Positions 8,699-16,887 of a stretch of 53,332 nucleotides of DNA are shown here, piece after piece (within the stretch, counting starts at the first letter, position 1; the number at the start of each line of letters is the position of its first letter). The stretch lies in NCBI RefSeq assembly GCF_017356265.1, contig NZ_JAFNAW010000022.1, positions 1 through 53,332 of the forward strand, given 5' to 3'. The stretch is from Paracoccus fontiphilus (lineage in GTDB: Bacteria > Pseudomonadota > Alphaproteobacteria > Rhodobacterales > Rhodobacteraceae). A program made the translations under genes and the position numbers. The notes beneath the pieces were generated by a model that saw nothing but the letters and a program-made list of their open reading frames with translations, searched no databases and was not told where the DNA came from.

Positions 8699-9475
8699 AT
8701 GAGCGATTTTTCCATCCGCCCCGAACGCGCGGCCGAGGCCGTGGCCCGGCATATCGAGACGCTGATCCTGGAAGGCTCGCTCGCCGCGGGCGAGGCGCTG
8801 CTGCCCGAACGCGACCTGGCCCTCCGCCTGAACGTCTCGCGCCCGACGCTCCGCGACGGGTTGAAGCTGTTGCAGGACCGGGGGCTGCTGGTGGGCGAGA
8901 AGGGGCGTGGGCTTCGCGTGGCGGGGCTTGGCCGGACGGCGATCACCGATCCGCTGCTGGCGCTGCTGGCCGAGCGGCCCGAAGTCGAGGACGACTACCT
9001 GGATTTCCGCGACGTGGTGGAAAGCCATGCGGCGGGTCTGGCCGCCGCCCGCGCGACTCCGCTGGACCGCGACCATGTCGCCGCCGCGCTGGAGCGGATC
9101 GAGGCCGCCCATGCCGCCGCCGTCCCCGCCGACGAGGCCGATGCCGATGCCGCGCTGCACCAGGCGATCTACGAGGCCAGCCACAACCTGGTCCTGCTGC
9201 AGATCATGCGGGCGCTGTCGGGAAACCTGCGCAGCAACGTGGCGGCCAACCGGGCGCGCATGTTCACCCGGCCCCGGGTGCGCGATCACCTTCTGGCCCA
9301 GCACCGCGCCATTGCCGAGGCGATCCTGAAAGGCGATCCCGATGCCGCCCGCGCCGCCGCCCATGCCCACCTGGCCTATGTCCGCCAGGCGGCCCGCGAC
9401 ATCGCCGAGGCCGAGGCCCATGGGGAAACCGCCCGCCGCCGCCAGTCGGGCGGTGGGTTGGGGCAACGGCGCTAG
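8699..9475 (+). CDS. glcC: GntR/FadR-family transcriptional regulator of glycolate genes (GlcC-like)
   Basis: One-component regulator probably sensing glycolate or a related acid. I chose the ATG at 8699 (258 aa, MSDFSIRPERAAEAVARHIE); the upstream in-frame start at 8669 falls in the operator region. An N-terminal winged helix-turn-helix (about residues 8-75, with LPERDLALRLNVSRPTLRDG) is followed by an FCD effector domain of the FadR subfamily. Histidines in LHQAIYEASHN and LLAQHRAIAEA are placed where FCD proteins usually bind a metal. Divergent from glcD and followed after three bases by glycerate 2-kinase, so it probably controls glycolate oxidation and the later glycerate step. Confidence 0.85.
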   Translation: MSDFSIRPERAAEAVARHIETLILEGSLAAGEALLPERDLALRLNVSRPTLRDGLKLLQDRGLLVGEKGRGLRVAGLGRTAITDPLLALLAERPEVEDDYLDFRDVVESHAAGLAAARATPLDRDHVAAALERIEAAHAAAVPADEADADAALHQAIYEASHNLVLLQIMRALSGNLRSNVAANRARMFTRPRVRDHLLAQHRAIAEAILKGDPDAARAAAHAHLAYVRQAARDIAEAEAHGETARRRQSGGGLGQRR

Positions 9476-9478
9476 GCC

Positions 9479-10738
9479 ATGACCGATCCCCAGTCCGACC
9501 CCGCCGCCTTCCTGCGCAGCCTGATCGACCGGGCGGTCGAGGTTGCCGATCCCATGCGGTCGCTGGCGGCCCATCTGCCGCCCAGGCCGGCCGGACGGGT
9601 GGTCGTGATCGGCGCGGGCAAGGCCAGCGCCCGCATGGCCGAGGCGGTCGAGGCCGCCTGGGGCCCCTGCGAGGGGCTGGTCATCACCCGTTACGGGTAT
9701 GGCCGCCCGTGCCGGGGCATCCGGATCGTCGAGGCCGCCCATCCCGTCCCCGACGAGGCCGGTGCCCGGGCCACGCTGCAGATGCTGGATCTGCTGGCCG
9801 GCTTGGGCGACGGCGATGTCGTTCTGGCGCTGATCTCGGGCGGGGCCTCGGCGCTGCTTTGCGCCCCCGTGCAGGGGGTGACGCTGGCCGAAAAGCAGGC
9901 GGTGAACGCGGGTCTGCTAGCCTCGGGCGCGCCGATCGGGCGGATGAACATCGTCCGCAAGCACCTGAGCCGGGTGAAGGGCGGGCAGCTTGCCGCGGCG
10001 GCCTGGCCCGCGCGGATGCTGTCGCTGATGATCTCGGACGTTCCGGGCGACGATCCGGCCCTGATCGGATCGGGGCCGACCGTGGGCGACGAATCGACCC
10101 CCGCCGATGCGCTTGCGGTTCTGGACCGATGGGGGGTCGCGGTGCCGGCCAGCGTCAGCCGCGCCCTGCACGGGCGCAGTGGTGTGGTTCCGCCCGGCGA
10201 CGCGCGCCTGTCGCGGACCGAGAACCGAGTGGTTGCCGCCCCTGCCCAATCGCTGGCCGCCGCCGCCGACCTGGCCCGGGCGGCGGGCTGCGCCGTCGAG
10301 ATCCTGGGCGACTCGCTGGAAGGCGAGGCCCGGGAGGTCGCGGCAGCCCATGCGCGCCTGATCCTGGACCGGCGGGCCGCGCGCGCCCCGGCCGAGGCGC
10401 CCCTGGTGATCCTGTCGGGAGGCGAGCTGACCGTGACCCGCCGGGGCGACGGGATCGGTGGGCCGAATGCGGAATACTGCCTGGCGCTTGCGCTGGCTCT
10501 GGACGGGGCGGCGGGCATCCACGCCCTTGCCTGCGACACCGACGGCGTCGACGGCGCGGCCGAGGTCGCCGGTGCCCTGATCGGCCCGGACACGCTGGCC
10601 CGCGCCGGGCGGGCCGAGGCGGTCCGGGCGCTGGCGACGAACAACGCGCACGGGTTCTTTCGGCAAATTGACGCTGCTGTCGTCACGGGTCCCACATTGA
10701 CCAATGTCAATGATTTCCGGGCCGTTTTGATCCTTTGA
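9479..10738 (+). CDS. gckA: Glycerate 2-kinase (MOFRL family)
   Basis: Phosphorylates D-glycerate to 2-phosphoglycerate, the step that returns glyoxylate-derived carbon to central metabolism. The 419-aa product has the DUF4147 N-terminal domain (GRVVVIGAGKASARMAEAVE near residue 40; ISGGASALL near residue 120; MNIVRKHLSRVKGGQLA near residue 160). A C-terminal MOFRL domain follows, with VILSGGELTVT, GGPNAEYCLALAL and ACDTDGVDG. Older annotations call such proteins hydroxypyruvate reductase TtuD; the MOFRL architecture supports the kinase. It starts three bases after glcC on the same strand. Glyoxylate carboligase and tartronate semialdehyde reductase are not in the window. Confidence 0.9.
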   Translation: MTDPQSDPAAFLRSLIDRAVEVADPMRSLAAHLPPRPAGRVVVIGAGKASARMAEAVEAAWGPCEGLVITRYGYGRPCRGIRIVEAAHPVPDEAGARATLQMLDLLAGLGDGDVVLALISGGASALLCAPVQGVTLAEKQAVNAGLLASGAPIGRMNIVRKHLSRVKGGQLAAAAWPARMLSLMISDVPGDDPALIGSGPTVGDESTPADALAVLDRWGVAVPASVSRALHGRSGVVPPGDARLSRTENRVVAAPAQSLAAAADLARAAGCAVEILGDSLEGEAREVAAAHARLILDRRAARAPAEAPLVILSGGELTVTRRGDGIGGPNAEYCLALALALDGAAGIHALACDTDGVDGAAEVAGALIGPDTLARAGRAEAVRALATNNAHGFFRQIDAAVVTGPTLTNVNDFRAVLIL

Positions 10739-10834
10739 TTGTTGTTTGACGGCTCAGAAAAGAAATTTTGTTTTTGTGATGGCGGAATGTCGCCTGCTTG
10801 ACACTTGGTCCGGCGCAATGGGGCTATCAGTGAT

Positions 10835-10938
10835 GTCGCGCAGTCGTGGTGCGTAGACATCTGGGTTAAGTGCGAGTTCAGGCTATCCCGTCGCATTGGT
10901 TGATGCGGTGCCCCATGGGGCCGGGATAGCCATTTTTG
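10835..10938 (+). ncRNA. Candidate structured RNA or attenuator upstream of the Crp/Fnr gene
   Basis: The 249-base gap between gckA and the Crp/Fnr gene contains a perfect 10-bp stem, GGCTATCCCG (10881-10890) pairing with CGGGATAGCC (10922-10931), directly followed by five T residues (10933-10937). The 31-base interior can form two small hairpins, GCAT/ATGC (10893-10906) and CCC/GGG around CATG (10911-10920), giving a three-way junction. A TTGACA box lies at 10798-10803, but the best -10 (TATCAG near 10825) is about 20 bases away, longer than ideal. Either a roughly 100-nt small RNA ending in its own terminator, a branched terminator of gckA, or a leader of the downstream gene. The 5' end is a guess. 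Confidence 0.4.
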
Positions 10939-10987
10939 CTGCTTCCGCCACGCGATTTCCTGGTTTACTGGTAGGTCATTGCCCTGC

Positions 10988-11677
10988 ATGACGGACCAAT
11001 GCGCAATGGTTGACCCGCTGGATTATGCCCATCTGTTCGACGCGCGTATCCTGACGGGTTTGTCCAAGGACCAGAAACATGCGCTTCTGGCGTCCTGCAC
11101 CGCCCGCGTCCTGAAATCCCCGACCACCATCCTGCGTCAGGGCGAGCAGACGACCGGAGGCTATCTTGTCGCGTCGGGCCGGGTCGAGGTCAATTACGTC
11201 GACAGTTCGGGCAACCAGGTCATCGTGCACATCGCCAGCGCCGGCGAGATGCTGGGCGAGGTCGAGGCCCTGTCGGGGCGCCCCTGCGCCTGCAGTTGCC
11301 TGACCATGCCCGACACGACCGTGCTGTTCTGCCCCGCCAAGGCGCTTTGCACGCACATGCCCTCCGAGGTTCTGATCCCGAATCTCTGCGCCCTGCTGCA
11401 TGACAGGCTGATGCGGGAAAACCGCAACAAGGCGGCGGACCACTATTACACCGCGCAGCAGCGGCTTCGCCTGTACCTGCAGCAACTGACCAGCGAATCC
11501 GAGGATGCGGTGCGCATCAGCCAGTCCCAGCTTGGCGTGGTGATCGGCTGTTCGCGCCAGACGGTGAACAGGATGCTGGGAGAGTTGCGCGACGAAGGCA
11601 TCATCGAACTGGGCCGCAATGCCGTGCGCATCCTGGACCAGGCGCGGCTGGCCGCCGGCGCGCCGGTCATGGAGTGA
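10988..11677 (+). CDS. Crp/Fnr-family transcriptional regulator, cysteine-rich
   Basis: DNA-binding regulator of the Crp/Fnr superfamily, 229 aa from the ATG at 10988. A TTG at 10979 and an ATG at 11006 are alternative starts and no ribosome site clearly decides. The N-terminal cyclic-nucleotide-type sensor barrel (about residues 15-130) includes YLVASGRVEVNYVDSSG. The dimer helix precedes a C-terminal winged helix (about 170-217) whose recognition region is SQLGVVIGCSRQTVNRMLGE. It lacks the four-cysteine N-terminal pattern of FNR but carries nine cysteines, three of them in PCACSC at 100-104. Its stop codon abuts the stop of the convergent PaaK-like gene with no spacer. Signal and targets are unknown. 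Confidence 0.85.
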   Translation: MTDQCAMVDPLDYAHLFDARILTGLSKDQKHALLASCTARVLKSPTTILRQGEQTTGGYLVASGRVEVNYVDSSGNQVIVHIASAGEMLGEVEALSGRPCACSCLTMPDTTVLFCPAKALCTHMPSEVLIPNLCALLHDRLMRENRNKAADHYYTAQQRLRLYLQQLTSESEDAVRISQSQLGVVIGCSRQTVNRMLGELRDEGIIELGRNAVRILDQARLAAGAPVME

Positions 11678-12859
11678 TCAGCGCAGGTCGGCGATGACGC
11701 GGCCGTCATTGGGCAGGCTGCCCGGCGCCACCACCTCGACCGAGCCTTTCAGGCGGGTGATCTCGGCCAGTTTCCGGGCCAGGGGGGCTGCGGCGCTGTC
11801 GTCGGCATGTTCGGCCAGCAGATGCATCCGGTCCTGTTCGCCGCTGCGGCTGATTTCCAGCCGCAGGCGGCCGCAGCCGGGAACGCCGCGGCCGATGGCG
11901 GCGATCTGTTCGGGACGCACGAACATGCCCTTGACCTTGGCGGCCTGGTCGGCGCGGCCCATCCAGCCCTTGATGCGGCGTCCGCCCGTGCTGCCTGCGA
12001 AGATCGCCGACAGGTCGCCCGTGGCGAAGCGCAGCAACGGATAGTCGGCGTCCAGCCGCGTCACCACGATCTCGCCCACCTCGCCATCCGCCACGGGATC
12101 GCCCGTGCCGGGGCGGACGATCTCGACGATCACCCCGTCGTTCAGCACCATGCCCGGCCCGCCGTCCTCATAGGCCACGATCCCCAAGTCGGCGGTGCCG
12201 TAGCACTGGCTGACCGCGACGCCGCGCCCGGCCAGTTCCGCGCGCAAGCTGTCGGGCAGGGCCGCGCCCGTGACCATGCCGATTTCCAGGCAGGTGCGGT
12301 CGATGCCGCCTTCGTCGGCCTTGTCCAGCAGGATCTTCAGAAAATCCGGCACGCCGACATAGACGCGCGGGCGGTACTGCCCGATGGCGGTCATCTGGTC
12401 GGCGGTGTTGCCGGGACCCGAGGGAATGACCGGGCAGCCCAGGGCCTCGGCCCCGGCCTCGAAGATGAAGGCGGCGGGGGTCAGGTGATAGGAGAAGGTG
12501 TTCAGGATCACGTCGCCCGGCTGCACCCCGGCAGCCCGCAGGGCCGCCGCCGACCCCCACCAGTCCGGCCCGCGCCCCTCGGGGTCGAAGATCGGCCCGG
12601 GCGAGACGAACAGGCGGCGCAGATGGCCGACCGGGCTGCCGGCGAGGCCCCCGAAGGGCGCCGCTTGCGCCTGCATCGCGACCAGGTCCGACTTGCGCAG
12701 GACCGGCAGACGCGCCAGGTCGGCCAGGCTGTCCAGCGGCGCATCGGGCAGGTCCGCCCAGAAGGGCTGGTCGGCGCGCATCCGCGCCAGTTGCGCGTTC
12801 AGCCGCTCAAGCGGGTTCCCCGCGCGGGCGTCGCGGTCAAGGTCGGGATCGGCAATCAT
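11678..12859 (-). CDS. PaaK-like AMP-forming aryl/acyl-CoA ligase
   Basis: Member of the phenylacetate-CoA ligase branch of adenylate-forming enzymes, 393 aa, a little shorter than classical PaaK (about 430). Recognisable parts are the adenine-binding motif QCYGTADLGIVAYE (about residue 220), the ribose-binding aspartate in YPLLRFATGDLSAI (about 285), and the hinge and C-terminal segment GRADQAAKVKGMFVRPEQI. The early phosphate loop is degenerate (RRLFVSPGP), as is common in PaaK relatives. It is the last gene of the ABC importer cluster, starting nine bases after the LivF-like gene, so it probably activates the imported carboxylate or a breakdown product. Substrate unknown. Confidence 0.8.
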   Translation of the reverse strand: MIADPDLDRDARAGNPLERLNAQLARMRADQPFWADLPDAPLDSLADLARLPVLRKSDLVAMQAQAAPFGGLAGSPVGHLRRLFVSPGPIFDPEGRGPDWWGSAAALRAAGVQPGDVILNTFSYHLTPAAFIFEAGAEALGCPVIPSGPGNTADQMTAIGQYRPRVYVGVPDFLKILLDKADEGGIDRTCLEIGMVTGAALPDSLRAELAGRGVAVSQCYGTADLGIVAYEDGGPGMVLNDGVIVEIVRPGTGDPVADGEVGEIVVTRLDADYPLLRFATGDLSAIFAGSTGGRRIKGWMGRADQAAKVKGMFVRPEQIAAIGRGVPGCGRLRLEISRSGEQDRMHLLAEHADDSAAAPLARKLAEITRLKGSVEVVAPGSLPNDGRVIADLR

Positions 12860-12868
12860 GGGCTTTCC

Positions 12869-13657
<789 letters not shown>

Positions 13658-13661
13658 GGCG

Positions 13662-14891
13662 TCAGTGCCCCGCCTTGTATTCGGCGGCCGACTTCTCGAT
13701 CACGCTGCGGATCAGGTCGGGATAGGCCGCGTGCCAGTCGCTGACCGGAACCCATTTCTCGCCATCCCATTCCGAAACCCGGCCGGCGCCGCCGCCCTGG
13801 TGGTCCTCGGCGGTGTAGGTGACGGGGGGCATCAGGCCCTCGGCGTCATAGCCCGCGATCTTCTCGAAGCCTGCCTTCAGGCTTTCGCCCGTCAGCGGCT
13901 GACCGCCCTCCATGCCCAGCCGCGCGGCCTCGACCGCGACGGCCATCGTCGCCACGCCCAGGTTGTAGTAGCTGGTGCCGACATTGGCCGCGTCGCCCGA
14001 CCCCTTGCCCGGCGCGATGACCTTTTCCTGGATGCGCTGGATGATCGGGTGCTCGGTTCCTGCGGCCGTCGCTTCGAACCGCTTCACGCCCTTCATGGCC
14101 GGGCCCACGTTGGCGGCGTCGGTTTCGGCCAGCCAGATCACCGAATGGATCTGCTCGGGGCGGATGCCGTTCTGGATGGCGGTCTTCACCGACACGGCCT
14201 GCCCGCCGCCCGCGCCCCAGATCAGGACGTAGTCGGGGCGATAGCGCCGCACCTCGGACCAGGCGGCGGACTGTTCGTTGCCGGGGCTGGCATAGGGGAA
14301 GGCCTGGAACTCGAACTTTTCCTGTTCGGCAAGCGCGGTCAGGATCGGCCCCGGTTCGCGCCCGAAGGGGCTGTCGATATGGACGATGGCGATCTTCTTG
14401 CCTTCAAGCCCGCCGTTGTTCTTCATGTGCTCGATCAGGTTGGCGGCCTGCGCCCAGTAGGTCGCGAACATCGGGAAGACATAGGGAAAGACCGTGCCGT
14501 CCGACGCGTCGCCCCGGCCATGGGCGGGGGTGATGACCACGTTCTTGTCGGCCTGCGCCTGGTCCAGGATCGCGGCGGACACGGGCGTGGACAGGAAGTC
14601 GAACAGGACCGCGCCTTCCTCCTTGGCGCGGTTATAGGCCTCGATCCCGCGCTGCGGCTGGTTGCCGGTGTCGCGCACGATGGCCGTCACCGTGTTGCCC
14701 TCGCCCAGGGTGCCCTCGGCGTTCGCCAGCGCCAGATAGTCCTGCTGGCCTTGGTTGTACTGCCCGGTCACGAAGGTGTAGACCGCCGTGAAATCCTGCA
14801 GCAGCCCGAACTTGACGTCCTCGGCGGCCACGGGGGCGGACAGGCCCGCGACAAGGGCTGTGGTCAGCGCCAGCTTGCGCAGAAAGGTCAT
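13662..14891 (-). CDS. LivK/HAAT-type ABC substrate-binding protein
   Basis: Periplasmic receptor of the importer. The start chosen is the ATG at 14891 (409 aa), so that the protein begins with a clean Sec signal (MTFLRKLALTTALVAGLS, cleavage after APVAA); the upstream start at 14909 would add six residues. The mature part reads VKFGLLQDFTAVYTFVTGQ and later shows KKIAIVHIDSPFGREP and DYVLIWGAGGGQAV, matching the type I periplasmic-binding fold of receptor-family ligand-binding proteins. Encoded between the LivM-like permease and the LivF-like ATPase. Ligand unknown. This receptor subclass often accompanies organic or aromatic acid uptake rather than leucine uptake, which is an inference here. 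Confidence 0.85.
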   Translation of the reverse strand: MTFLRKLALTTALVAGLSAPVAAEDVKFGLLQDFTAVYTFVTGQYNQGQQDYLALANAEGTLGEGNTVTAIVRDTGNQPQRGIEAYNRAKEEGAVLFDFLSTPVSAAILDQAQADKNVVITPAHGRGDASDGTVFPYVFPMFATYWAQAANLIEHMKNNGGLEGKKIAIVHIDSPFGREPGPILTALAEQEKFEFQAFPYASPGNEQSAAWSEVRRYRPDYVLIWGAGGGQAVSVKTAIQNGIRPEQIHSVIWLAETDAANVGPAMKGVKRFEATAAGTEHPIIQRIQEKVIAPGKGSGDAANVGTSYYNLGVATMAVAVEAARLGMEGGQPLTGESLKAGFEKIAGYDAEGLMPPVTYTAEDHQGGGAGRVSEWDGEKWVPVSDWHAAYPDLIRSVIEKSAAEYKAGH

Positions 14892-14928
14892 GTGTCTTCC
14901 TCCCATCATTTCCCCCTCCCCAGGGGTT

Positions 14929-16002
14929 TCAGCTTCTGGCGTGGCGGAACGGCCAGACCAGGAAATACTTGCGGATGTTGTCGTAGATTTTCGCCAGCCC
15001 CAGCGGCTCCAGCAGCAGGAAGCCGATGATCATGGCGCCGTAGATCATCAAGGGCAGGTGCGAGAGAAAATTCTGGCTGACCGGCACCCAGCCGGCTGCC
15101 GCCAGTCCCGACACCAGGTTCGTCAGGAAGATCGGCGCCAGCAGCACGAAACCCGCGCCCAGCCAGGATCCGATCACGGAACCAAGGCCCCCCACCAGCA
15201 CCATGGCGACCAACTGGATCGAGACGTTGAAGCCGAACTGTTCCGGCGTCACCGCGCGATAGAAGCAGAAGGCCAGGATCGCACCGGTGACTCCGCCCAT
15301 GAAGGAGGACGTGAAGAAGGCCATCAGCTTGGTCTTGAACGGATCGACCCCGATCACGGCGGCGGCGAAGTCCTTGTCCCGGATCGCCACAAGGGCACGC
15401 CCGAACGAGGTGCGCTTGACGTTCATGAAGAACACTGTCAGCAGCACCGCCCAGCCAAGCGCCAGCCAATAGCGCGCGGCGAGGCTTTCGACGGGAAAGA
15501 ACAGGAAGCTGACGGCGGGCGTGCGCAGGGTGGCGTGCGCGCCGCCGGAAATGGCGGGGACGTTCACCACGACCCAATCGATCAGATACTGCATCGCCAG
15601 CGTGGCCATCACGAGGTACAGCCCCTTCACCCGCAAGGCCGCGCCGCCGAAGACCGCGCCGATCACCGCCGAGATCAGGCCCGACAGCAGCAGCGCCAGC
15701 TCGAACGGCACGCCCGCCCGGACCAGGTGGATCGAGGCATAGGCTCCGATCGCCATCACGGCGGCAAAGCCGAAATGCAGCTGCCCCGCCAGACCCATGA
15801 GCAGCGTCAAGGACAGCGCCGCCGCCGACCAGATCACCCAGGGCAGGACATAGCTGCCAAGATACAGCGGCGAGACATAGAGCGGCGCCAGCAGCGCAAG
15901 GATCAGCAGCGCGATCACCAGCCAGCGGTCGGTGGGGATCTTCCACAGCTTGCGGTCGGCTTCGTAGCTGGTGTGATAGGTGCCCGAGAGACGATAGAAC
16001 AT
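14929..16002 (-). CDS. LivM-type ABC transporter permease
   Basis: Inner-membrane permease of the importer, 357 aa with about ten hydrophobic segments. It has the family regions GLAGQLHFGFAAVMAIGAYA near residue 75, RVKGLYLVMATLAMQYLID near 125 and the cytoplasmic coupling segment GRALVAIRDKDFAAAVIGVD near 220. The N-terminus has a hydrophilic extension of about 25 residues before the first membrane segment. It begins three bases after the LivH-like stop, so the two permeases are co-translated. The long overlapping frame at 14906-16273 is a shadow and was ignored. Confidence 0.88.
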   Translation of the reverse strand: MFYRLSGTYHTSYEADRKLWKIPTDRWLVIALLILALLAPLYVSPLYLGSYVLPWVIWSAAALSLTLLMGLAGQLHFGFAAVMAIGAYASIHLVRAGVPFELALLLSGLISAVIGAVFGGAALRVKGLYLVMATLAMQYLIDWVVVNVPAISGGAHATLRTPAVSFLFFPVESLAARYWLALGWAVLLTVFFMNVKRTSFGRALVAIRDKDFAAAVIGVDPFKTKLMAFFTSSFMGGVTGAILAFCFYRAVTPEQFGFNVSIQLVAMVLVGGLGSVIGSWLGAGFVLLAPIFLTNLVSGLAAAGWVPVSQNFLSHLPLMIYGAMIIGFLLLEPLGLAKIYDNIRKYFLVWPFRHARS

Positions 16003-16005
16003 GGG

Positions 16006-16887
16006 TCAGATCCTCTCGATGTCTTCTCGGCCGAAGATGCCGAAGGGGCGGACCATGATGGTCAGCAGGATGATGAGGGACGTGACCACGTCGCGCGTCG
16101 ATCCGCCCGCGATGCTGTCCAGGTATCCGGGAATGACCGTGCCCAGCACGCCGACCAGGATGCCGCCCACGACCACGCCGGGGACCGAATCGACGCCGCC
16201 CAGGATCACCACGGCGACGGCGGGGAACAGCAGCGTGGACAGCGTCCAGTCCACCCCCTGCGACGATCCCCACAGCGCGCCCGCGACCACCGCGGCGATG
16301 CCCGCAAGGCCCCAGGAAATCCCGATGGCGCGCTCGACCGAGATGCCCACTGCCCAGCTTGACACATGGTCATCCGACACGGCGCGCAGCTTGGTCCCCA
16401 GCCTTGTGCGGAAGAACAGCAGCGAGGCGCCGACCAGCAGCAGGGCCACGATGCCGCCATAAAGCGAGGTGCGGTTGATGAACACGTCGCCGATGATGAT
16501 GGGGGCGAAGTCGATCCCCAGGTCGACGGGCTTCGGCGTCGATCCCAGGATGCCGGGGACGAGGCCGCGCAGCAGGATCTCCAGTCCCAGGGTCAGCATG
16601 ACGACCATGATGACCGGCTGGCCCACCATGCGGCGCAGCAGCAGGCGTTCCACGACCAAGCCGAAGCCGAACATGATCGCGGCGGCAATGGGAATGGCGA
16701 TCCAGACGTTCAGCCCCCAGGCCATGACCAGCCAGACGGCATAGCCGGCGGTCATCACCAGCGCGCCCTGCGCCAGGTTCGGCACGCCCGCCGACTTGTA
16801 GATCAGCACGAAGCCTAGGGCGACCAGCGAATACATCAGCCCGGTCAGCGCGCCCGAGATCAGCAGTTCAATGAAATACGCCATCAT
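16006..16887 (-). CDS. LivH-type ABC transporter permease
   Basis: Second permease of the importer, 293 aa, beginning MMAYFIELLISGALTGLMYS. The family motifs ALGFVLIYKSAGVPNLAQGA (about residues 22-41) and the coupling region RAVSDDHVSSWAVGISVERA (about 168-187) are clear, with about eight membrane segments. The start overlaps the stop of the upstream acyl-CoA ligase gene (16884-16887, ATGA), linking import to CoA activation at the translational level. Partner of the LivM-like protein that follows. Confidence 0.9.
   Translation of the reverse strand: MMAYFIELLISGALTGLMYSLVALGFVLIYKSAGVPNLAQGALVMTAGYAVWLVMAWGLNVWIAIPIAAAIMFGFGLVVERLLLRRMVGQPVIMVVMLTLGLEILLRGLVPGILGSTPKPVDLGIDFAPIIIGDVFINRTSLYGGIVALLLVGASLLFFRTRLGTKLRAVSDDHVSSWAVGISVERAIGISWGLAGIAAVVAGALWGSSQGVDWTLSTLLFPAVAVVILGGVDSVPGVVVGGILVGVLGTVIPGYLDSIAGGSTRDVVTSLIILLTIMVRPFGIFGREDIERI

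Noticed and set aside
8611..8946. Upstream extension of glcD to 8946
   Set aside because: It crosses the inverted-repeat operator and the glcC coding region; the GlcD family start fits the ATG at 8610.
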